Positions 6,275-11,856 of a stretch of 19,663 nucleotides of DNA are shown here, in pieces (positions within the stretch are counted from its first letter, which is position 1; every line of letters begins with the position of its first letter). Both the position numbers and the translations under genes were made by a program. The DNA comes from Thermoleophilia bacterium (GTDB taxonomy: Bacteria > Actinomycetota > Thermoleophilia > Gaiellales > Gaiellaceae): positions 1 to 19,663 of the forward strand of contig JAICYG010000032.1 of NCBI GenBank assembly GCA_025934335.1. The letters are read 5' to 3'. The notes under the pieces were generated by a model. That model worked only from the letters and a program-made list of their open reading frames with translations. It was not told the DNA's origin and did no database searches.

Positions 6275-7171
6275 GTGAGCCGGGCGGTCCTGATCGTGAA
6301 CCCGTACTCCACCAACGTCGACCGCGCGCGGGTCGTCGCGGTGGAGACCGCGCTGCGCACGCGGGTCGAGGTCGACACCGCGTTCACCGAAGGCCCGGGG
6401 CATGCCACGCAGCTGGCCGCGGACGCGGCGGCACGCGCGGAGGCGATCGTCGTCTTCTCCGGCGACGGGACGTACAACGAGGTGCTGAACGGGATCGACG
6501 GCGCCGTGCCCGTCGGCTTCCTGCCGGGCGGCGGGACGAGCGTGTTCGCCCGGGCGCTCGGCCTCCCGCGCGACCCGGTCAAGGCGGCGGCGCAGGTCGG
6601 CGACGCGCTCGCCGAGGGCCGCTCGCGCCGCATCTCGCTCGGCTGCGTGAACGGGCGTCGCTTCTGCTTCTCGGCCGGCATCGGTCTGGACGGGGAAGGC
6701 GTGCGGCGGCTGAACGCGCTCGGCCGCGCCCCCGGAGGAGCCAGGCCCGGTGACCTGCGGTTCGCCCGCGTCTTCGCCGGCATGGTCGTCGAGCAGCGGG
6801 GCAGATGGCCCGACACGCTCGAGGTCGAGGGGTACGGACGCGCCGCGTTCGTGCTCGTCGCGAACGGCGATCCGTACTCGTACGCCGGTCCCATCGCGTT
6901 GCACGTCGCCCCGGAGGCGCGCTTCGAGCTCGGGCTCGACTTCGTCGCGCCGACCCGCGTGGTCCCGCGGAGCGTTCCGCGGCTGGTCGGCCTCATGCTC
7001 CGGCGTGGGGGTCGCCGCAGGATGACCGGGCTGCTCGCCGGACACGACCTGGATCGGATCGAGGTGCGCTGCGACCGACCGCTACCGCTCCAGGCCGACG
7101 GCGAGGACCTCGGCGACGTGGAGCTCGCGACGTTCGAAGCGGAGCGCGACGCGGTGGCCGTGCTGGTCTGA
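6275..7171 (+). CDS. Diacylglycerol/sphingosine-kinase-like lipid kinase
   Basis: This is a 298-residue protein of the DAGK catalytic family (YegS/DgkB/LCB5-like). Visible motifs are AVLIVNPYS at the N-terminus, the nucleotide loop F61-S-GDGT66-YNEVLNG, the glycine-rich loop PGGGTSVFARALGLP at 84-98 (in place of the common GTGNDFA), and the C-terminal ADGEDLGD that typically completes the metal/lipid site. The likely reaction is ATP-dependent phosphorylation of a diacylglycerol or polyol-lipid head group at the inner membrane face. The start is GTG 6275; nearby ATG codons at 6259 and 6264 are out of frame. The stop shares one base with the ATG of the HIRAN gene (TGATG), so the two are co-translated. 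Confidence 0.9.
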   Translation: MSRAVLIVNPYSTNVDRARVVAVETALRTRVEVDTAFTEGPGHATQLAADAAARAEAIVVFSGDGTYNEVLNGIDGAVPVGFLPGGGTSVFARALGLPRDPVKAAAQVGDALAEGRSRRISLGCVNGRRFCFSAGIGLDGEGVRRLNALGRAPGGARPGDLRFARVFAGMVVEQRGRWPDTLEVEGYGRAAFVLVANGDPYSYAGPIALHVAPEARFELGLDFVAPTRVVPRSVPRLVGLMLRRGGRRRMTGLLAGHDLDRIEVRCDRPLPLQADGEDLGDVELATFEAERDAVAVLV

Positions 7172-7563
7172 TGGCCGAGCGGCTGCGCCTCTGGCTCGAG
7201 CGGAGCTACGACGGTCGCGGCTATCGACTCCGGGACGCAGCCACCGGCGAGCCCGTCGCGTGGGAGGACCCGCGCGTCCGCGTCCTGCCCGTCGCAGGGG
7301 TGTCGTTCCGCGGCGACGCCGTCGAGGATCCGTCGTTCGACCCGGGAAGGCGGCTCGTGCTCGTGCCGGAGCCCGACAACCCGCACGACCCGAACGCCGT
7401 CGGGGTCTGGAACGAGGAGCGGACGCTCCAGGCCGGCTACGTGCCCCGCGACGACGCGGCCGCTCTGGCCGGCGACGAGCAGGCTGTCTCTCTCTGGCGC
7501 GTCGAGGGTGGGCTTCGCATGCTCGTGGTGCCAATGGATGCATGGATTGGGAGGCCGCGCTAG
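7171..7563 (+). CDS. Stand-alone HIRAN-domain protein
   Basis: This is a 130-residue protein. Residues about 36-120 match HIRAN: VRVLPVAGVSF, then FDPGRRLVLVPEPDNPHDPNAV (the hallmark EP-x-NPHDPNAV at 67-77), and AGYVPRDDAAAL at 88-99. HIRAN domains bind DNA ends, notably 3' ends at stalled forks in HLTF, and often occur fused to SNF2 helicases. Bacterial single-domain versions are usually uncharacterised. It is coupled to the lipid kinase gene through TGATG, but a functional link is not evident. Its 3' end contains an imperfect 20-nt dyad (7531-7550), and its stop lies in a TAGCGT hexamer that could be a -10 box for downstream transcription. Confidence 0.88.
   Translation: MAERLRLWLERSYDGRGYRLRDAATGEPVAWEDPRVRVLPVAGVSFRGDAVEDPSFDPGRRLVLVPEPDNPHDPNAVGVWNEERTLQAGYVPRDDAAALAGDEQAVSLWRVEGGLRMLVVPMDAWIGRPR
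7531..7550. repeat. Imperfect 20-nt dyad inside the HIRAN gene 3' end
   Basis: The symmetry is CCAAT-gg-ATGCAT-gg-ATTGG, with 16 of 20 positions symmetric and a perfect ATGCAT centre. It lies about 45 nt upstream of two further dyads rich in CATGG, and the local base composition is less GC-rich than its surroundings. It may be part of an operator array. Confidence 0.5.
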
Positions 7564-7591
7564 CGTCCGCCCCATGGCCCGTTCGGCCGGT

Positions 7592-7640
7592 GTTGGACAT
7601 GGATATCCATGGACATGCTCCATGGCTAGCCATGGCCAAC
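7592..7640. repeat. 49-nt long hairpin made of two CATGG palindromes upstream of the methyltransferase
   Basis: Two perfect palindromes lie side by side: CATGGATATCCATG (7598-7611) and CCATGGCTAGCCATGG (7620-7635). Together with flanking GTTGG / CCAAC they form a single inverted repeat. The 22-nt arms pair at 19 positions around a 5-nt loop (7614-7618). The right arm contains the likely methyltransferase ATG (7632). It may act as a dimer-binding operator or as an mRNA structure hiding the start codon. Confidence 0.75.
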
Positions 7641-8333
7641 CGTCCCGTCACGACAGGGCTCGTGCCGACGGATAGCTGGCACGACCAGGACGCAGCGGCC
7701 GCCTGGGACATGGTTTCGGAGGACAGCCCCGCTCGGGCCGAGCAGCTGGCGATGCTCCTCGCCGTGCTCGCCGCGGCGCACGTGACGGACGTCCTCGAAG
7801 CCGGCGTCGGGTCGGGGCGCGTCGCGGAGCGGATCCTCGACGAGATGCCGGGTTCGCGGCTCCTCGGCCTGGACGGGTCGCGTGCGATGCTCGACCTGGC
7901 CCGCTCCCGGCTCGAACGCTTCGGCGAGCGTGCCGAGCTACGTGAGGCGGATCTCTCGGACCTCGCGTTGCCGGACAGCGGGCCGTTCGACGCTGTCGTG
8001 TCCGTCCAGGCGCTTCATCACCTGGAGGACGCGCGAAAGGCGAAGTGCCTCGCCGAGCTGGCCCGGCGGCTGCGTCCGGGAGGGCTCCTTCTGCTGCGCG
8101 ACAAGGTCGCCGTCGATCCCGGGGTGTTTCCGGACCACGCGGTCGTGGGGCGCCTGCTCGGCACGAGCATGCCGTCGACGTTGGAGGCGTACGAGGCCGA
8201 GCTCGTCGCGAAGGGCGACCGTCCGGCTCCGCTCGAGCTCCATCTGCGTTGGTTGCGCCGGGCCGGCCTCGAGCCGACCGTCCTCGACGCGACCGGCCAC
8301 TACGTCCTGTTCGCGGCTCGTCGATCCGGCTAG
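7632..8333 (+). CDS. Class I SAM-dependent methyltransferase
   Basis: With this start the protein has 233 residues. Motif I is VLEAGVGSGR at 54-63, the acidic residue after strand 2 is in LLGLDGS (D81), motif II/III includes READLSDLALPDSGPFDAVVSVQ, split here as READLSDLALP and FDAVVSVQALHHL, and LRPGGLLLLRDK follows. This is a Methyltransf_11/25-type Rossmann fold; the substrate, probably a small molecule or lipid, is unknown. The N-terminus is uncertain. In-frame ATGs occur at 7599 and 7710, no Shine-Dalgarno sequence precedes any of them, and the first two lie in a long hairpin. The stop TAG overlaps the opposite-strand TAG of the thioredoxin-like gene (CTAG). Confidence 0.88.
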   Translation: MANRPVTTGLVPTDSWHDQDAAAAWDMVSEDSPARAEQLAMLLAVLAAAHVTDVLEAGVGSGRVAERILDEMPGSRLLGLDGSRAMLDLARSRLERFGERAELREADLSDLALPDSGPFDAVVSVQALHHLEDARKAKCLAELARRLRPGGLLLLRDKVAVDPGVFPDHAVVGRLLGTSMPSTLEAYEAELVAKGDRPAPLELHLRWLRRAGLEPTVLDATGHYVLFAARRSG

Positions 8334-8629
8334 GCCGGCGCCGGTACTTCGTCGAGGTGCTGCTCGAGCAGCGCCTCGATCTGCGGTGCGCTGGCGCGGC
8401 CGACGATCCGCGCGACGACGCGCTTGCCCTTCACCAGGACGATCGTCGGGGCCGCGTCGACCTGCAGCTTCTCGGCGAGATCGCGCCGCTGGTCGACGTC
8501 GACCTGGTGGACGCGGAGCCGCTGCCGCTCTTTGCGGGCGAGGTGCGCGAGCAGGCTCTCCATGCGACGAGCGGGGCCGGAGCGGGTCGAGGAGAAGAAG
8601 ACGAGCAGAGGACGGGGGTCGTCGCTCAC
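8330..8629 (-). CDS. Thioredoxin-fold protein lacking the redox cysteines
   Basis: This is a 99-residue protein. The thioredoxin layout is clear: LLVFFSS strand, helix RRMESLLAHL, VHQVDVDQRRDLAEKLQV, the cis-proline loop APTIVLVKGK (P61), and the final strand/helix VARIVGRASAPQIEALLEQHL, split here as VARIVGRAS and PQIEALLEQHL. The WCGPC site is replaced by R16-S-G-P-A20, and the protein has no cysteine at all, so disulfide exchange is impossible. A binding or scaffold role is more likely. The start is GTG 8629, with AGGAGG 4 nt upstream. It converges on the methyltransferase with overlapping stops and has its own promoter region in the 102-nt spacer shared with the gene at 8732. Confidence 0.85.
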   Translation of the reverse strand: MSDDPRPLLVFFSSTRSGPARRMESLLAHLARKERQRLRVHQVDVDQRRDLAEKLQVDAAPTIVLVKGKRVVARIVGRASAPQIEALLEQHLDEVPAPA

Positions 8630-8731
8630 GGTGCCTCCTGGAGCTGTTGTCTGACGGGTCGACAAGGTATGCCCCCGAAGCAGGCCCGTCGAAACGTCAG
8701 TGCGGACCGAGCCTCTACACTGCCGCCGGCG
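8630..8731. promoter_or_regulatory. Divergent promoter spacer
   Basis: This 102-nt spacer separates the thioredoxin-like gene (-) from the membrane-protein gene (+). TACACT (8716-8721) lies 10 nt before the ATG at 8732 and could be a -10 box. On the minus strand TACCTT is a candidate -10 for the thioredoxin-like gene. No strong -35 box or clear dyad was seen. Confidence 0.3.
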
Positions 8732-9139
8732 ATGGGCGACTGGTACACGATCGGCATCCTCGTCGGTCTGGGCACCGCGATCGGGGTCGCGAGCACGGGA
8801 GCGCTGCGGCGCGTCGTGCCCGGCGCTGCGATCGCCGTCGTGGTCTCGGCGGCGATCGGCTTCCTCGTGTGGCGGTGGGAACAGGCGGTCGGCGGCGCCG
8901 TGGGTGCGATCTGCGGGTCGATCGGGTGCGCGCCGCTGGTCAGCGGGACGCTGCGCCGCGGCGGGACGCGCGGCGGAACCGCGACGCTCCTGGGGCTCGC
9001 AGCCCTCGTCGGCGCCGCGCTCGCGTTCGTGCCCGTGGTCGGCTACCTGGAGGCGGTCGCCGTGCCTGCGCTCGGCCTCCGGCTGCGCCGGCGAGCACCC
9101 GACCGCCACGCCGGCCTCCGCTCTCTGGCGCGGGACTAG
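8732..9139 (+). CDS. Small glycine-rich membrane protein, function unknown
   Basis: This is a 135-residue hydrophobic protein that I do not recognise. Predicted membrane segments lie near 5-22 (IGILVGLGTAIGVASTGAL), 31-48, 52-71 and 85-105/118. Short basic loops (LRRVVP, LRRGGTRGG) separate them, and the tail RLRRRAPDRHAG is positively charged and probably cytoplasmic. Two cysteines (C61, C66) sit in the AICGSIGCAP stretch. Gly/Ala zipper patterns suggest oligomerisation in the membrane. The stop is 3 nt before the start of the phosphodiesterase gene, so the two are probably co-transcribed. The ATG is preceded by TACACT 10 nt upstream and no ribosome-binding site. Confidence 0.7.
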   Translation: MGDWYTIGILVGLGTAIGVASTGALRRVVPGAAIAVVVSAAIGFLVWRWEQAVGGAVGAICGSIGCAPLVSGTLRRGGTRGGTATLLGLAALVGAALAFVPVVGYLEAVAVPALGLRLRRRAPDRHAGLRSLARD

Positions 9140-9142
9140 CCG

Positions 9143-10393
9143 ATGCCCGCGAAGCCCGTCGTGCTGGTGGTCATCGACGGGCTGACGCCGTCGATGTTCG
9201 AGGCGGCCGAGACGCCCGCGCTGCGATTCCTCGCCGAGCACGGCACCTACCGCCGTGCGACCTCGACCTTCCCCTCGCTCACGCCCGTCTGCCTGTCGGC
9301 CATCGCCACCGGCGCGCACCCCGACGTGCACGAGATCCCGCACCTCGTGTGGTGGCACCGTGGCGAGGAGCGGCTCGTCGAGTACGGCTCGTCGTTCGGC
9401 GCCGTGCGCGCGGCCGGCGTCGCACGGTCGCTGCGCGACACGATCATCGACCTCAACGCGCGGCATCTCGGGCGCGGAGCCGAGACGGTCTACGAGGCGC
9501 TCGAGGGCGCGGGCCTGACGACTGCCGCGATCAACATCACGTGCTACCGCGGGCGCCACCGGCACCTCGCGACCATCCCGGGCGTCCCGGCCGTCAACGG
9601 GCCCAAGCGCTTCTTCTTCTACTCGCTCTACGAGAGCGAGCGGACAGGCGCGCCGCTGGCCGTTCGAAACCGCTCCCTCGGCTCGATCGACGCATACGCG
9701 GCGTCCGTCGGCCGCTGGCTCGTCACGCGCGACGGATTCGACCTGCTCGTCCACTACCTCCCGGACTACGACTTCGCGTCGCACGTGGCCGGGCCCGACG
9801 TGGCGCACGAGGCACTCGCGCGCAGCGACGCAGCAGTTGCGGCGCTGATGGACGCAGCGGGCGGGCCCGATGCGTTCCTCGAGCGCTACGCCGTCGTCGT
9901 CTGCTCCGACCACGGCCAGTCGCGGGTCGAGCAGACCGCGCGCCTCGAGGTGGCCGACGGGCTCGTCACCGCCTCGAACCGCGCCGCCATGGTCTACACG
10001 CACGATCCACGGGGCGCGGCCGAGCAGCTCGACGAGGAGCCGTCGGCCGGCATCGTGGCCTTCTTCGAGGACGACGAGCTCGTCGTGCGCCGCGACGGCG
10101 ACGAGGATCTCGCGCTGCTCGACGGCGTTCCCGACGGCCGTGTCCGGGTCGAAGCGGCGCTGCGCAATCCGAACGCCGGCGAGGTCGTGGTCTCGGCCGC
10201 GACGGGGTGGGAGTTCGTCGACCTCGCCGGGCACCATCACCTCGGCGGTGGCAGCCACGGTTCTCTCGAGGCGGCCGACTCGGAGGTGCCCATGCTGACC
10301 GTGGGCCTCGACGATCCGCCCGCGTCGATCACGGGCATCAAGTCGCTCGTCGTGGAGCACTTCGGCGTCGGCGGCGCCGCCCGCGCCGCCTGA
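9143..10393 (+). CDS. Alkaline-phosphatase-superfamily phosphodiesterase (NPP-like)
   Basis: This is a 416-residue protein with the two-metal alkaline phosphatase core of type I phosphodiesterase/nucleotide pyrophosphatases. Metal-binding V-I-D12-G opens the protein. The FPSLTPVCLSAIATG segment (43-57) supplies Thr47 as the likely nucleophile (FPNHT in classical NPPs). HYLPDYDFASH gives D208/D210 and H214. VVCSDHGQ gives D256-H257, and GGGSHGS gives H372. There is no signal peptide, so unlike many relatives it should be cytoplasmic. The substrate may be a nucleotide sugar, a phosphodiester lipid head group or a phosphonate; sequence alone does not decide. It follows the small membrane protein gene by 3 nt, and the pcm-like gene starts 15 nt downstream. 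Confidence 0.9.
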   Translation: MPAKPVVLVVIDGLTPSMFEAAETPALRFLAEHGTYRRATSTFPSLTPVCLSAIATGAHPDVHEIPHLVWWHRGEERLVEYGSSFGAVRAAGVARSLRDTIIDLNARHLGRGAETVYEALEGAGLTTAAINITCYRGRHRHLATIPGVPAVNGPKRFFFYSLYESERTGAPLAVRNRSLGSIDAYAASVGRWLVTRDGFDLLVHYLPDYDFASHVAGPDVAHEALARSDAAVAALMDAAGGPDAFLERYAVVVCSDHGQSRVEQTARLEVADGLVTASNRAAMVYTHDPRGAAEQLDEEPSAGIVAFFEDDELVVRRDGDEDLALLDGVPDGRVRVEAALRNPNAGEVVVSAATGWEFVDLAGHHHLGGGSHGSLEAADSEVPMLTVGLDDPPASITGIKSLVVEHFGVGGAARAA

Positions 10394-10407
10394 GCCGGCC
10401 CGCGGCG

Positions 10408-11031
10408 ATGGCCGACTGGATCGACCGGCAGCTCCGCCGTCGCGGGATCAGCGACGAGCGGGTGCTCGCGGCGATGCGGCGCGTCCCGCGCGAGCGGTTC
10501 GTACCGCCCACACAGCGGGCGCACGCCCACGACGACACGGCGCTCTCCCTCGCTCACGGCCAGACGATCTCGCAACCGTACGTCGTCGCCCTCACCTGCG
10601 AGCTCCTCGCGCTGGACGGGAGCGAACGAGTGCTCGACGTCGGCACCGGCTCGGGCTACGCCGCAGCGGTGCTCGCCGAGCTCGCCGCGTCCGTGGTGAC
10701 GATCGAGCGCATCCCCGAGCTCGCCCGCGGGGCGTCTTCCGCGCTGCGCGATGCAGGTCACCCGGAGGTCGAGGTGATCGTCGGCGACGGCTCGCTCGGC
10801 GTTCCGGCGCAGGCGCCCTTCGGCGGCATCGCGGTTGCGGCGGCCTCGCCCCGGGTGCCGCCGGCGCTCTGGGCGCAGCTCGCCACCGGGGGCCGGATCG
10901 TCCTGCCGCTCGGGGACGAGCACGAGCAGCGCCTGGTCGCGCTCGAGCGCACGGCGGGCGGCCCGCGCTACCACGGCTCGACGACCGTGAGGTTCGTCCC
11001 GCTCGTCAGCGGCGAAGGGCCGGGCCGCTAG
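10408..11031 (+). CDS. pcm: Protein-L-isoaspartate O-methyltransferase
   Basis: This is a 207-residue protein, near the usual length of about 210. The family signature HGQTISQPYVVALTCELL starts at residue 50. SAM motif I is VLDVGTGSGYAAAVLAEL (75-92), TIERIPELA supplies the ribose-binding acidic residue E100, and GDGSLGVPAQAPF and GGRIVLPLGD follow as in Pcm. The enzyme methylates isoaspartyl residues in aged proteins so that they can revert to aspartate. In FGGIAVAAASPRVPPAL a Gly stands where Pcm usually has Asp (FDAI), a minor difference. The ATG at 10408 lies 15 nt after the phosphodiesterase stop, so the genes probably share a transcript. Confidence 0.92.
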   Translation: MADWIDRQLRRRGISDERVLAAMRRVPRERFVPPTQRAHAHDDTALSLAHGQTISQPYVVALTCELLALDGSERVLDVGTGSGYAAAVLAELAASVVTIERIPELARGASSALRDAGHPEVEVIVGDGSLGVPAQAPFGGIAVAAASPRVPPALWAQLATGGRIVLPLGDEHEQRLVALERTAGGPRYHGSTTVRFVPLVSGEGPGR

Positions 11032-11040
11032 TCTGGGACC

Positions 11041-11409
11041 GTGCGCCGGTCGGGACCAGCGGTCGCGGTCGGGCCGTCGAGGGGTCGCCGCATCACGGAG
11101 CTGCTGAAGCTTCCGGTGCGGATGCACGGCATCCATCTCGCGCGCCCGATCGAGGCACTCGTGGACGCTCGAGCCGACCGGGTCGTGGGCCTCGAGATCC
11201 ACTGCGGCGACAGCGCAAGGCGCTTTCTGCCGTTCGCGGTGGCCGACCTGCGCGACGACGAGATCGCCATCGAGTCGGCGCTGACGCTGCTCGACGAGCG
11301 GGATCTCGACTTCTACCGGCCGCGCACCCGGCGCATCGGCGACCTGCCGCTCGACGACCCGTGGGTCGAGGCCGACGGCTCGCTGCACGAAGCCGCGTCC
11401 GCCGCCTGA
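11041..11409 (+). CDS. PRC-barrel-like domain protein
   Basis: This is a 122-residue protein with a GTG start. Residues about 18-82 resemble a PRC-barrel: ELLKLPVRMHGIHLARPIEALVDARADRVVGLEI, seen here as the strands GIHLARPIEALV, DRVVGLEIHC and RFLPFAVADL, then DDEIAIESAL. A charged tail (LDERDLDFYRPRTRRIGDLPL) follows. PRC-barrels occur in RimM and in photosynthetic reaction-centre H subunits and are usually adaptor domains; the partner here is unknown. TAGTCT (11029-11034), overlapping the end of the pcm gene, lies 6 nt before the GTG with no Shine-Dalgarno sequence, suggesting a separate leaderless transcript. The family assignment is by pattern only. Confidence 0.68.
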   Translation: MRRSGPAVAVGPSRGRRITELLKLPVRMHGIHLARPIEALVDARADRVVGLEIHCGDSARRFLPFAVADLRDDEIAIESALTLLDERDLDFYRPRTRRIGDLPLDDPWVEADGSLHEAASAA

Positions 11410-11442
11410 AGCCGACGCCCGCGGGTGCTAGCCTCGCGAGGC

Positions 11443-11856
11443 GTGTCAGCAATCGCCGCCCGCACGGCCCGCGCGCTGCGTCGCCCGCACAACTGGATCC
11501 AGCTCGCGAAGTTCGTGGTCGTCGGCGTCAGCGGCTACGCCATCAACCTCCTCGTGTTTGCCGGCCTGGTCGGCTGGGGCGCGCACGTGGCCGCCACGAT
11601 CTCCTTCGTGGTCGCCGCGTCGAACAACTACCTCTGGAACCGGCTCTGGACGTTCCGCCACGCGAAGAGCAACGTCGGCATCCAGGGCGCCCGCTTCTTC
11701 GTCGTCTCACTCGCCGCCTTCGGGGTGAACCAGCTCTGGCTCGTTCTCTTCATCGACGTGCTCGACTGGCGGAAGGTGCTCTCGCAGGCGATCGCGATCG
11801 TGCTCGTGACTCCGCTGAACTTCATCGGCAACAAGCTCTGGTCGTTCCGGCGGTGA
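11443..11856 (+). CDS. GtrA-family membrane protein
   Basis: This is a 137-residue protein with four predicted membrane helices (about 22-41, 47-66, 84-107, 114-132). Family patterns are FVVVGVSGYAINLLVF, NNYLWNRLWTFR after helix 2 and the C-terminal PLNFIGNKLWSFRR. GtrA proteins are thought to help move or present polyprenyl-phosphate-linked sugars across the membrane. GTG 11443 is preferred over the in-frame GTG at 11425 because TAGCCT (11429-11434), with CTGAAG 17 nt upstream, forms a plausible promoter 8 nt before it. The stop overlaps the next gene as GTGA, so it is translated together with a polytopic glycosyltransferase-like protein. Confidence 0.9.
   Translation: MSAIAARTARALRRPHNWIQLAKFVVVGVSGYAINLLVFAGLVGWGAHVAATISFVVAASNNYLWNRLWTFRHAKSNVGIQGARFFVVSLAAFGVNQLWLVLFIDVLDWRKVLSQAIAIVLVTPLNFIGNKLWSFRR

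Noticed and set aside
8634..10360. Minus-strand extension of the thioredoxin-like frame across the phosphodiesterase gene
   Set aside because: Only the last 99 codons show a fold; a GTG with AGGAGG at 8629 defines the start, and the phosphodiesterase motifs lie on the plus strand.
10762..10850. Pcm altered at FGGI (usually FDAI) as a possible inactive enzyme
   Set aside because: The SAM motif and HGQTISQP signature are intact, and this position is not known to me as essential.
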